This document shows, in pieces, positions 12,701-25,800 of a stretch of DNA of 64,000 nucleotides (position 1 is its first letter; each line of letters starts with the position of its first letter). Under the pieces are notes generated by a model. The model saw only the letters and a program-made list of their open reading frames with translations. It made no database searches and was not told where the DNA came from. The stretch spans positions 24,245 to 88,244 of the forward strand of contig JAYKAV010003363.1 of the NCBI GenBank assembly GCA_035582835.1. The letters are read 5' to 3'. This DNA comes from Phoebastria nigripes. Taxonomy: Eukaryota; Chordata; Aves; Procellariiformes; Diomedeidae. A program made the translations under genes and the position numbers.

Positions 12701-14173
12701 GCTTATTTTGCCAGCAGCCTTCCACGTTTCTCAAACTCTCTGACTTAGAGATTTGAAAAGACTTTTTACAAATTGGATGCACATTGAAATGTACACTTCC
12801 AGAAAGAGCAAACTACCTAAATGATGACTGCCCATCCATGGGTTTACCTGGCCATATGTTCCAACAGTCCATTTCTTAGGGTAGGCTGCTTCTGGAGCTC
12901 AGAAGAAGAATCCTGACCTTTCTAAAAGAGACCCACTTTGGATATGAGGCTAGTTTATAGCACTCACGTACTCTTCCTAAAACTTACAAAACTTTGCCTG
13001 GCAGCAGCCACACGTTCATATATTTCAGACTTCTGAAGCAACATTTAAAGCGAACTTGTCTTTTAAGCATGAGCAAGATGGAGCCAAGTTTAGCATTCCT
13101 AGCTTCGGCCACGTTTCGGTCAGGCAAGGACAAAATTTCTGATCAGGAAATGATGGGATTGTAAGTTTTCAGGCTTGCTTGAATCAAAACCTATTCAACT
13201 GATTTTGCTTCAGCTTTCCAGACTTTCTCATGGAGACAGACCATGTCGATTTGAAGTGCCAAGGGAGCTTGAGAGAAAGCTCTGAGCAATGCAGGAGACA
13301 AGCTTGAACAAAAGCCACGTGTCATAGTTAACAAGAAGAACTGTTACAACATACACAGGATGGTGTAACGCAAATGCAAAGTGTAGTGGAGGGGCAAACA
13401 CACCTATGCTGAATGGAATATGTTCAGGAGGAAGGTATGGTGGTGTAGTTCATCACTTGCCACTCAGAGACAGGGAAATCATCAGAAGATGGCAAAGAAG
13501 TGGGGCCAGGACATCACTTCTCTGTCACCAACACAGGAAAAGGGAGCTGGGACACCAGAGTAGAGGGGAAGTAAGAAGAGAAAAAAAAAATCTGCTGCAG
13601 TCCCGTGCAAAACTTATACCAAACTACAGGGGACAAATAGGAGCTCCTAAGTCTTAGCCCACCTTGTGCCAACTCTGCATCTTCACTCTCTAGTCAGGTC
13701 TCTGAATTGCACAAGAAAGGCCCAAGTATTTATGTTAAAAAGGTTTACACGAAAATGGTCCACTGAGAAATGATTCCAGCCAAAAATATCGGTTGCAGCC
13801 TTCCACAGATACAGAAGTATTCCAGAGGTGAATCTCTTGTTTTGGATTGTTTACTATCAGTGTGTCAGTGGCAAGAGCCTGGGCCTCTACTGCACAAGAG
13901 GGAAGAGAGGAGCAAGAAGCGTTCTTGCCCTGAGAGCTTGTGGGCCATGAATACCTGCTGCAAGCAGGCAGCGACAGATCCCCCAGCAGCGACTGGCAGC
14001 TGTCTCAGAGCACCAGCTCTCCCTAGAGGATCTCAGCAGTGCTGAGGGTCTGCTGTCAGTAGAGCTGTGCACACGCTGCAGAGGCAGCCTGGGCTCTTCT
14101 CTCTTGCTGGTGTAAGGGCAGGACATTGAGGCACTGTAGGCTCATGGCAGGGCTGCATTTGGAGTCTTCCCCT
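6723..14173. other. Intergenic DNA, no gene seen
   Basis: Unique AT-rich sequence with short frames only. A (GTTTT)n tract lies at 7406-7432 and a G/A-rich patch at 12090-12270. The longest frames (about 100 codons, near 10526-10828 and 11704-12040) overlap one another on opposite strands or lack any recognisable motif, so they are treated as chance. Confidence 0.55.
7406..7432. repeat. (GTTTT)n simple repeat
   Basis: About five GTTTT units followed by a T/C-rich stretch. Confidence 0.9.
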
Positions 14174-14207
14174 CGCGCACACACGCGCGCGCACACACAC
14201 ACACACA
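14174..14207. repeat. Alternating pyrimidine-purine (CG)n/(CA)n tract
   Basis: A 34-bp tract that alternates strictly between pyrimidine and purine. It mixes CG blocks and a final (CA)n block. This composition favours Z-DNA. Confidence 0.92.
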
Positions 14208-17200
14208 GGGACACATGCTGTCTTGGTGTCCTGCCCCTGACGCACCCTGTCAGGAAATTACTCTGTGTGTCTGCTGGTGACGATAGCAAAAGTATCAGTC
14301 GCTTTAGATAGGGGAGGAGGGGATGCAGGTGAAATCAGAAGAGGTGATGCCAGGAGCACTGCAGCACTGGTAATGTGCAGGCTCTTCTATGTACCCTGCT
14401 GAAACTGCGAAGGCTCAATTAGCAGCTTCCCCCAAAGGACTGGCAGCTCCTCTAACCCCATACAGTGAATACACACTGAAATGACTTGTCAGTCATGTGA
14501 AATAGAAGATCTTGCCCCTTCTGAGCAAAATGCCTCTCCATCTCAGCCATATATGCTGCTAAAGATCTTTTTCTTGAGTCTCTATTATTGGTATTCATGG
14601 AGGGAAAGAGAGGGGAGCGGTCTTGGCTGTCAGCACAAAGGAGAAACAGCAGGACCTTGGCTGTGATAAGAGGTGTTTAAAAATCTGAATGCTAACATCT
14701 CCTACAGCACTTTCCTGAAACAATACGCTGGATACAATAATGGGAGCCCTGCTAGTATTTTACAGACCAGCCTGTTAAATGAGTGACCACCCTGTCAATC
14801 TAATACATTATTGTGTCTGAGTACCACTTTTTGATATATTCCTATCCACATGTTCTAGAGTGCCTTTTATATCAGACTGACATGGACTAATAGCTTGGTA
14901 GATTATCAGAGCAAGCAGACAACAACTGAGAAAATTATTGGTGCCTATTAATATGAGAATGCTAACTATTATGTTAATTGTGTGTTCACAAAAGAGCCAG
15001 AGGGCAAATATATGGTACCTTCACATAACAAAGTGTTTCAGCTGATGTTATTACTGATTACATTTCAATTCATACTTTTCAGAACGCTCCAGCAGATATT
15101 TGTGTAGCTCATTTCTAAAATTCTCCAGCAAAGATCTCCCAGCCACTGTGGGAACAGCCTCAGAAAACACAGGATTTTTGCTTTACATTGAGATTTCAAA
15201 TAAACCTGTGTTTTATGGCTTAAAGGTAAAGACCAAGTAAGGAGACCATTCCTGAGAGAAAATAATACACCTGCAGAAAACTCTTTCCACCCTACATGCA
15301 TTTTTTTTTCTGAGTCTACAATAAGTTGAAAAGAGATGACCTCTCTCTTAACAAGCAATCAAGAATGTTCAAGGGCTACTGGAAGATGCTCCTGCTTGCT
15401 GATCACACTGTTGAATTTTTTACCTGACATGACTTGGCATGATTGAAAAAAGAGGTAAAGAAAAGAAGTCTGACATAAAATTTCTATTAAAATGTGAAAG
15501 GGAGGGCAACACATTCTTCTCTTTCCCTGGGATCACAGCAATTAATTCACAAGGGTTTTTTAAATCCCACAGCAGCTTAGTCAGAATGAGAGTGAAAGTT
15601 TTTAGCCATTTCTGCTGAGATGTGCGTTAAAAAGAGAAATCATGTTTCATGGATACTTTGTCAGTTCTAAAAAATATACTCACCTCTTGCAAGACTGATG
15701 AAATTTGAGTACCATTAGCAATAACCATCTCCGAATATCCTCTAAGGATGCTACTGTTATTACCATTGAAAACTCAGCAATCCTGCTGTAGCAGCATAAA
15801 AATTAAACTGATGAGCTGCAACTTAAGTATTTAACAATAAGATATCAAGCAAACTATTCAAATATGCTGCAGCTTAGCAATTCATAGCTGAAACTAACAG
15901 AGAATGCAACAACAAGTAAGAGAGATTAGTGAGAAGCATGCAGTGTGAATGCTGGGGAGGGCATAATGGATGGCAGAAGAAACGAAGCAGCAAAGATAGC
16001 TAATTACTGAAGGGACAAGAGATTTTAGTAGCTCTGAAGTTGACAGGTAGTAAAGCATTAAATGTCTGATCCAAACCGATTGAAGCTGATGATACTGTAG
16101 CAGTAGCAGCCAATTTTTCTGTTATATTCTAATGGTTAAGGTGCTTGGCCAGGAAGATGACTGTTTTCAGACCAGTGCAGCTTTTTTCTTCCTTTGTGTA
16201 GTCAGGATTGTAGGAGTTACGGGAACAAAAAGGAAGGCAGAGTGGCTCAAGAACTGAGGGTTAGACACTCATCTCTTGCATAACAGGTTAGTGACTAGTA
16301 CCTTCCATGGGGAAATAACGACCCACATTCAGTCTCCTCCTTGGAGTCATTCAGACACCTATCTCCTGCCTACCTCGTGTCCTAGGGCTAGGACTTTCCT
16401 GGGAAGCAAGCGAATACGGCCCACACCTCTGCTCCCCAGGGCATTTCTGCATGTTACACTACCTGCTCACTGAGAAGTAATCCCGAGCAGGCAGGTGAAA
16501 ACCTGTGTGGTTTTCCAGGTTTTCCAGGCCTGCTGGTGCCTGAGCAGTAGTCGAGCAGCTTGCTGTCTATCCATCCACTAGCAGGAGGAAGCGCCTCTTG
16601 AGCATTATTGGCAACAGAAATCTTAACGTGGATGGAAAAGGAAAATTATTTGGGATGGAGTGTATGAGATACTTTGTCAGCTGCACTCCAAAATGGGGAG
16701 CTGCAATCCTGGCAGTCCAGAAACCCTAGGAATGACGGAGCTCTGCTGAGCTCCTGGTGTTCTCCTGAGGACCTGAAGGCTCCATTCAAAGATTCACATA
16801 TTTGTTTCTGGTTTGAACTCAGGCCAGTACCTCTTGACTCTAAATGGGCATTTCACAGAGCCAGGAAAACACACAAAAACAAGAAAAGGATTTGACTGAT
16901 CAGATGCTTGATCTGACACTTGTTTGTTGTTGATATTATTTTTCATTGCCTCCAGGCTATTTTTCCTGTTTTTACTCAGGCAAATAACCATGAGTGAAAT
17001 CAGAGTCAAGCTGTTCAAATTTAGCCAAAATGATGGGGTTTTGCAATCATATTTAGTTATTTGTCCACTTTGTGGAACCCCAAAACTGATGTATGCATAT
17101 GATTATTTATCATATTGCTGTTATTGCTTTGACTGAAAGGCGAGAATAAATAGAACTTCATACCAAGATCAAATAAAAAGGGTCCAGACATATGTATTAG

Positions 17201-20200
17201 ATGGCTTTTAAGCTCCTGAAGCTCCTTTTTCTGAGCCAGTAAAAACTAAAATACAAAAGTAAAATGCAGAGGAGTTTTTTACCGTATATTTGTCATAAAA
17301 CTGAGTGAATTACAGCAATACTTGGAGAAAAATACTGTACCAAGAATGGCACATAAATATAGTTTTTAAAATGCAAATATTGATCATGAATCTGTTTTAT
17401 AAGAATATAACACCTTTTTTTTTTTTTNTCAGTAAAAGCCTTAAAATGTAAGGCTACATCAGAATTATTTGTATATAGGTAATAAATAGTATTAGGTGGT
17501 GAACAACATTAGGTTCCAAGGCAGAAGCAAGGGACTGCTATTTCTCTAGCCTGAAGACCCTCTCTGTGTAATAATGAGCACAATTCTCATGTTTTTCTTC
17601 AACATCAATGTGTTCAATATAGACACAAATTGAGCTTTAAAGAGGATTTTGCAGGCAATTTATACTGGTGTTTGTAGCTGTTTTTGCAGGAGGAGAATTT
17701 GCACAGAAATAAAAAGTCTATTAACATCCATAAGTACAATTGCCCAAGAGAGAAAAAGGATAGATAAGAGGAGGATGCCATTCAAAATTATGACAATCAA
17801 TCACTGTAAAAATTGTTCTTTCTCTATGTTCCATAACAACCATGAGTCAATATGGAAGTGAATCTGTTCTTTATTACAATTCTTTTCCTCCTATTTGTGT
17901 CCCAGTTGGCTTGCTGAGATAAACTGCTGGGCTTCCGGCACTCACATTTCCCCTTTGGAAGCTAAAGAGAAAAAAAAAAACAATTAATTTTAAAAAAAGG
18001 AATTTTAAAATTACGTTATTACAGAGCAAAAATGAGAACAGAGGAAGTTACATTTCAGCCCTACCAGTTTTCAACAGAGTCTCCCTAATTTGAAATTACA
18101 GTGGTTCTATGAACTTGAGTCACGTTTGTCTTTTTGCTTGACCTTTTGTACGAAGAGGCAGGTGTCAGGGAATATTCAGTCCCCTATGAACATGTTATAC
18201 TAATGAACACAATCTTAGGAAGGGAAGGCAGGGGTGGGGAGGATGCTATAAACCCTAAGAAGTTATTTTCCATTCCCTTGCCTCCCATCCAGAGGGTGTT
18301 CAGTTCTTTTCAGAAAGTGTTTAGCCGATACAATCTATCCTGTTGTGATTTTCACTTTACAGTGCAAGTGATTGACTGATGTTGCTAGTTAATGTAGTGA
18401 ATATGTTTCTGTATATGTTTCATCCGTGTGGTTTAGGCTGTGTTGAAATCACATCAATTTGCAGTGTTAACTGTTATGCAGCATAAATAGGGCCTGCACG
18501 GAAATTTGAATTGGGAACTAAATGAAAGGAGGCAGAGATAATTCCAGCTGTCACTATCAATATTTCCCAATGGTTTTTTTTAATGCATGCTTCTCCCATT
18601 TTAAATACTTGTTTGGGGCTACATATGGATAAAGCAGGAAACTATTTTTGACTCAGATTTTGCTCACCCAGGTACCACACAGGTGGGCAAACTGGTGTAC
18701 ACACACACAGAGCACAACGAGCATTGCCCACATTCTGACTTGCACAGAAGGCACTTGCTGTCTGCCCTGCAAGAAACACCTGCAATTTGCCCAAAGAGTT
18801 GTGTGCTACTGATACTACAGATAAAGACATTACCAATATCCAGACTGCTTCTCCTTCAGCACTTTGCGACCTTCCAACTCGTAGTTTAAGGGCCCTTAGT
18901 GCAGCCTCCCTGTTGGGACTGACCAGCTGAGAGGGCACAAAGCTGGGATAGAAATCCTTTGCCAGATGCCAACAAATAGCCAGGATTTGGTAGAAGAATT
19001 ATATTTATTTTAACATTATATTTCATTTGTATTGGTGAAAAAAGATTGTGGCATTAACACCATCAAATGTGTGCAGACACATTTACCTATAAACAGACCA
19101 GAAGGCTCAGCTAAATATTCCTTCCTCCCTAGATGAGGTGGGGATGTAGAGGCAAAGCAACTGGCTGGAACATGCTGTTAGGCTGAAGATCTGTGGGAAA
19201 GAGCATTTCCTCTGTTCTTATCATCTCTATTTATCTGTTTTAATTTTGGAGACAGAACAAAACAATATATGTTTCACAGGCATCCCTAGCCTTTCCTGCA
19301 TAGCTGCATTTGCTGTGTGTTTCTCTTGAGCACACTGAATGATTTTACACATCCACATACTAAAATATGTAGGGAATAGCTCCCTCCCCTGCAAAATAGC
19401 AGGCATTGCTGCAAGACATAGAGGGCCAATCTTGTACCTATTCCTTAAGTGTTAAAGGGAAAATCAGCCTGTTCAGTTGGATTGCAGTGGTAAACTGCAC
19501 TTGCTGATCCATTTGTACATTCCTATATTTAGAGCATGCAATTTGTAAATTATAGTCAGACACCTAGGTTGTAAATTCATTTACAAATATAGTAAGAGTC
19601 TTTAAGAAACACAATAGAAACAGCTCATTAAGGAATTTCTTCCCTAAGAATAAACAAATTTTGCATCTCTTAGACTTCTCTTCTCTGGTTGGAGGGCTTA
19701 TATGTTCTTCCAATAAAAAGAAGATAAAAGAAGCATCTGTTTCATAGTCAGCGTGTAGACAGCATAATAGTGTAAGAATGCAAATACTATAAGAACTGCA
19801 GATGCTGGGTCAGTCCATCTATCATAATATCTTGTTTCAAAAAGTATTTGATGTCCAATGCTTTGAGAACAGTGTACGACTAGCATATACAGAGAGTAAT
19901 CTTTTCCTAAAAAAAGCCTAAAGCCCAAAAAACCCCACTTTCCTGCAAGGTCAGGGCTTGATGTTCTAGAGTTCATTTTCATGAATTCTAACACATCATG
20001 TGTTTGCAAGAAAATGTATGAAGTAGTTTAACAGATTATGCACCCTCTGTAAGAGGTATGGCCTAAGAAGTAAATTAATGGGTTTACCAAAGATAAGAAA
20101 TGTTTTAGATAATATTTTCTGCTTGCATTTGCTTAACTGGTGTTTGGAAATATCCATGTTAATTGGGACCCCCGGGTGCAACAGCAATACAAATAGTAAA

Positions 20201-22455
20201 TATAATGTAAGCATTGATCAAAGTCCCCCTCTTCCCCTAGTGCTAAGATTAGAAGTATGAAATTACAAGAAACACTAGAATGGATTTAAAAAAAAANAAA
20301 TCAAATAATATCTACAATAATAAACTTCTATGTTGTTATCCAGCAAATTTGTAAAGGTATTTTAACGCTCAGCAAAACATGCCAAGGCAGATTCAGACCA
20401 GCAGCTGAGAAGAGGCTATTTTCAGAGGTTTGCTGGTCAGAATCTGGCAATTGTTTTTCTATCTGTCCCTTAGGTCACAACATATTTTCACATCTATTTT
20501 TTTAAGGTACATCTGATCTTGGACTGCTGCTGATGTTAATAAACATAGTATTAAGAGTCCCATTTCTCCTCCCACGTGCATTGATTACACTTTAAGTAGC
20601 CCACAGCTAAATTCCAGTCTCTAGCATGCGGTCTAGGGTGGCCAAGAAAGAGTTTGTAAGGTACTAGCCACCCGCTTACCTAAAACTATTCTAATTCAAT
20701 TGTATTCTTGATCCAGGCTTAGTCCCTCATATCAGAGACCTTCCCAGAATTAGGAAATTAAATGAGAAGACTATAATCTTGAGCATACCCACTGATACCT
20801 AGGGAAGTTTTGCCATTATCTTCAAATAACACCAGGATTAAGATCCTAAACAGCCAGAGCCCTGGTGTAAATGGCCAGGTCTGGCTGTGTGGCATGAAAG
20901 CCTGCTCACCCCAGAATCAAAATGGTCCCCTTCCGGTGTAGAGTGGGTGGAAGGAGTGAGACGCTTGGATTTTGAAACTGAACAAAGAAGTTTATATGTT
21001 GACCTTAGTTAGAAATTAATATGATATTATAAGTTTGCCAGATCCTATGTATTTTACAGGCCCACAGTCATGGAAAAGACTATTAACCTTGCTATATAGC
21101 ACCTACTGAAGAGTCCACTATTTTTACTCCCACTAACAGGTTTCTTTTGATTCTGAAAGTATGATTGTAAAGAAGCATTTCTTTACCTTTAGAAATTTAA
21201 ATGCTGGCTCTCAAAACATCCTCCTCAGAGTTACACAAGTGGGAATTGAGTCTGCTTTATTGAAAACAATTAATAAATGCCAATTTCAGACCCTTTTGCT
21301 TGGTTTTCTAAAGAGAAACTTCACAGTGTTTATACACATCATTCTAAACATATGCTTAATAACAAATAATGAGCAACCCACTACTACTAAAAAAGCAGAT
21401 CCAGAGATATGCTATTTTAATAAGAAGCCATTAAAACTGTCTGTCAAACATGAATGTCAATCATTTTCCAGCATCTGATCTGCAAAATACCAAGGCATGT
21501 ATACAGCAAAAGCAAACTGCCAAGCTTCTTGTTTTGACCGTGATGGCTTCTTATTAAAACAGCATAGGTGGAGACCTAAAGTGCTTTATATCCTGAACCC
21601 TGCCTAGTGGCCAATTCTCACAGAAATGAGAATAGTGATGAAAACTGTTAGATCATCACCATCTTTTTATTGTTCTTAAAATAGTCAATTTCCTTCTCCC
21701 AACTTCTCCACAAATGTGTATGTTATACCAGTTGCAAGAGTGAGGATTTCACAAGTCTCCACCTGTCACTACTGACATGTAAAATTCTCTGACTTTTCTT
21801 TGCTTCCTGACAAATCTTCCCAGATGACAAAAGATGCAATAAGAATTAAGATCTGATCACAGTCATTACCAAATTATTACTGGAATAAGAGAAGTAAACC
21901 TGGCAGAGTTAGTAACATGGAGTTCTTGATGCACTTTTCTTTTTGTTTCCTTTTCTTTTTTCATCCAGCAAATGTTTTAGAACCCACAATTACTTTTTGG
22001 TGTTGTTGGTACTATTTTGGTGGGTTGCATATCATATTTCTGAAGTCTAATTTTTCAGCCACAATAAAGGGCATAACATAACTGAGATTGATTATGCTGT
22101 CACAGTTTCTTGCAAGTGACACACTGGCCCATAGCTGAATTCAGTATGTAAATATATAAATATATATATACAGCTTCCAGTGCTGCATATCTGATCTTTC
22201 AAAGATATCCCTTTAGCAATGAAAAAATGGTGAGAACAGTTACTGATACAAGAAGCCAAACCCATTTCATAATACAAAGGAAGGCTTTTTTAAGAAGATT
22301 GAATAGATGGATGGCCTTTTAGTTTATTAACTGTTGAATAAATACACTATAGTCCCGTAAAAAGAAGACAGTAAGATCTCATTAAAAATATTATCTTCTT
22401 TTGCATTATGTGACCCAATGGTAAACTATAATGGAATATGTTGAGACTTACGAGT
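14208..22455. other. Intergenic DNA, no gene seen
   Basis: Unique sequence with scattered short frames. Single N bases lie at 17428 and 20297, both inside homopolymers. A short AT microsatellite lies near 22150-22170. No exon, RNA gene or recognisable transposon was found. Confidence 0.55.
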
Positions 22456-22866
22456 CGCAGCTGAGGTCACTTGGTTTGTTCAGCTTGGAGAAGAGAAGGC
22501 TGAAGGGGGGACCTAATCTCAGTCTACAGCTTCCTCAAGGGGGGCAGCGGAGGGGGAGGTGCTGATCTCCTCTCTCTGGTGACCAGCAACAGGACACGAG
22601 GAAATGGAATGAAGCTGTGTCAGGGGAAGTTCAGATTGACATTAGGAAAAGGTTCTTCACTGGGAGGGTGGTCAGTCACTGAAACAGGCTCCCCAGGGAA
22701 GTGGTCACAGCACCAAGCTTGTCAGAGTTCAAGGAGCATCTGGGTGATGCTTTTAGTCATATGGTTTAGTTTCAGGTAGTCCTGCGAGGAGCAGGGAGTT
22801 GGACTCAATGATCCTTATGGGTCCCTTCCAACTCGAGATATTCTATGATTCTATGATTCTATGACT
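22456..22866 (+). mobile_element. CR1 LINE, 5'-truncated 3' fragment
   Basis: The fragment matches the last part of CR1 ORF2 and the short 3' end. It has the characteristic order: a TTCAGCTTGGAGAAGAGAAGG segment, a segment on dispersed CAGGACACGAGG, an AGGTTCTTCACTGGGAGGGTGG segment, then GTTGGACTCAATGATCC. It ends in three perfect ATTCTATG octamers (22840-22863), the hallmark of avian CR1. The residual frame at 22579-22779 (66 codons) is a remnant of the ORF2 C-terminus, not a host gene. CR1 copies are nearly always 5'-truncated by incomplete reverse transcription. Confidence 0.95.
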
Positions 22867-25800
22867 GTAAGCAATGTGAGCTAAAGGAATAGTTGGTTCA
22901 TGACAAAGTTACAAGGGGAATTGTAAACTCTCAAACTTTTTCAGTTTTCCCCCAGATGTAATTGCAAGAAAATTTCAAGTCAATTAACTTTAGAAATCTG
23001 ATAATATATAGCCCTGTCTCTCCCATCTGACAAAAGCTGAGGAAGAGTGTGAGAAACAGTGCTGATGAATAATGTCCTTTGATGTGCCCTAGTGGTTTAG
23101 GGATGTCCTGTGCCAGAGAGTTCATATTTGTAATTAGTCAAGAAAAGCCTGGAATTAGGAACTGCTAAGCAATTAACTGTGGGCATAAATCCCATCAGGA
23201 GTTAAACACAGGCAAGCTTTTGGTGAAATCCAGCCCTTCTTGAAATTGAAAGCAAAACACACCTATTGATTTCAGCAGCATCAGCAATGTATTGACTGCA
23301 TCATTTACCAGTTCATCAGCCATTTTGTCCTCGATCTGTTTGTTTTTCTCATCCTTAATGCACCCAGTGTGGAATTCACCTCCCGTTTCATGCTAGAAAG
23401 GTAGCGTGACCAGCGGCTTTTTCAATTCACAAGAGCAAAATGTTGAGAGTTTCAACTGATGGCCTAAAACCATGGTTAAATTCATCTAGTGTCTCCTGCA
23501 GTGAGGTGGCGTGGTTGCAGTGGGGTAGCACCAGCCTTGGCTGCGAAACAACCTTCATTGCTTGTGGCCTTTGGAACTGAAACAAGTTAAAACCAAAAGG
23601 AACAGGGTGCACTTAAGAACAATGTCACCGCCGGTGCGTTGCCTGAGAAATCATTCCCTGTGACACTGTGTAGACTAAGGACCCTGTGCTGGAATAAAAG
23701 GGTTGGTGGGCTTGTGTCATGACTGCATTCAACTAAAAGTTGTTGTCTTCTAGTTATTTTGTTGATGCCAATCTCCAGAAAGTCCCTAAATGTTTAAAGG
23801 AAAAGTGAAATGTGTTATAAATTTTTCACAATCTTTACACTAGGAAGAGTTATGTGCAACATTAAGCTTAAATTGATTTTCAGTGTTTGAGCACTAGCCT
23901 GGACAGTGGGTCTAATTAGGTACCTGCAGTTATTTAAATAACAGTATTGAATGCCTGGGTTGCAATGGTTCCCATCCTGGTTTAGAATTGTGTTTTGTTA
24001 TGGAAACTTTTCTTGTGCTTCTGAGAGATTAACTTACTGGGGAACTTAAAACATCGAACAAAATTTGCTTTTGTTATTTAAGCTGTGATAGATAGTTTTG
24101 TCCGAGCACTCAGCTTAGAAACAAGCAATGAAAACAGAAGCTGAGCCACAGAGAAACCTAGCTGCCAAAAANCACATCTCATGGGAACCATAAATCTGTA
24201 TTTATAAAGGGCTTAAATTTGCCATGATCCTTTGTTAATAAACTTGGTCTTTGGATGTCTTTTCCACCAATTTTGTGCAAAGTAGGCAGAAAACTGGCTT
24301 GAGTGGTACCTGTGGATCATCAGGAAATGCAAATCCACTATAGTCTAAATCACAACACCTTTCTCCATCCTCTGTAAAGAACGTATTTTGGGACAGAAAA
24401 ACTGCTAAGATGGGGCCTGGGAGGGCTGTATGAACTACTTTATGTTCACCCAAGAAAACAGTCCCACAGGAGCTGGCACATGTTAAATGACCCAGTCAAA
24501 TCAGAGAAGACAGACACCTGTCTCACCCTGTGTTGCACTCCATAGCTGTGCTGAGTGTTATTTGGCCACTACTTACATTTAGAAAAAAATTGTGTGTGAC
24601 TATTACATGCTCATTTCCTTTCAGAGTGAGCAAACAAGACAGGTTTATAACTAAATATGTATGACAGACTTCTCACCTAATCCTTCAGCTTCTGAGTACC
24701 CTCAGTTCCCATTGAGGGCGTGTGAAGTACAGGAGTGATAGCACCTTGCAAATGCATGTAAGAAAGAGTATTCAGGGGTTGCAAATTCAAAAGAAGCAGT
24801 GACAGAGTTTCGGTACAGGGGTAACACCAGGGATGTCACGCATTTTCCTTATGTTGTAGTTACATTTACTTTCTGAACAAGTCATATTTAGATTTTTTTT
24901 TTTCCCCTCTCCACAAACCATTATGGAATTATAATGGTAGAAAAATGTAATTTCAGCCTCTGTGCTTTAAGTGATGTTCCTCTAATTTGCAATCACTTAA
25001 TTAAGGTCTGACATGGCTCAGCTATTCTTTACAGTTATAGTGGTTGGCCATCTGGGTTTCACTAATAAATAAGCACTTTAATGGCTGAACTACTTAGTAA
25101 ACTTTCAGTGAGGGAAGAGGGAAATTAAGTCAATTCTTTCATTATGAAAATATGCTGTGCCATCTAATTGTTCAAAAGCAGATGTCAGTCAAATTCAATT
25201 AAGCTGTTTAATGACCTGCATGCTTATTACTAACTTGACTGGAGGTTTGACACAGTTAAAGTAAATACAAATGGCTGGTAAGATTTTAGCTTCTCAAGTT
25301 CCTGCTTTCTGTTACTTCCCCAAAATATCCACTTCAATCTGTGGTTTTTTTCTTATGATACATGACAAATTTGCACTGTCTGGTCTGAAATCAGGGTTTA
25401 TGTAAATTGTTAACAAACATATTTTTCTTATTTTCACTTCCAAATGTGTAGTTTCGGTCTCGCAAAGAATGTGTCAAATGATTCAAATGTGAGGCAATCA
25501 TGAATGTTGTTGGTTAGACAGACAGCAAAGCTCCCCAAGTAAGATCTTTGTTTAGTGATTTAGCTTTTTTTTGTTAGTGACAGATTGGGAGAGATATTAA
25601 GGCTGCTTTTTCTTTGTAAACAATTTCTTTTAATATGCCAAGTTTTAGAACATGTTAATGAAATCTATATATAAGTTCCTCCTGGATTATTAAGAAAAAG
25701 ACATGCAGTATTCACTGATTATTAAAATTTTATTCAGCACTTCAGTTCTTATAATGTGCTTCCCTCTTCCTTGTTTCCCTTATCCTCTTGACTTTTTTAA

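Noticed and set aside
16225..16310. Stretch resembling a tRNA-derived sequence (GGCAGAGTGGCTCAAGAAC)
   Set aside because: No cloverleaf could be folded and no clear A and B boxes were found at proper spacing, so neither a tRNA gene nor a SINE is supported.
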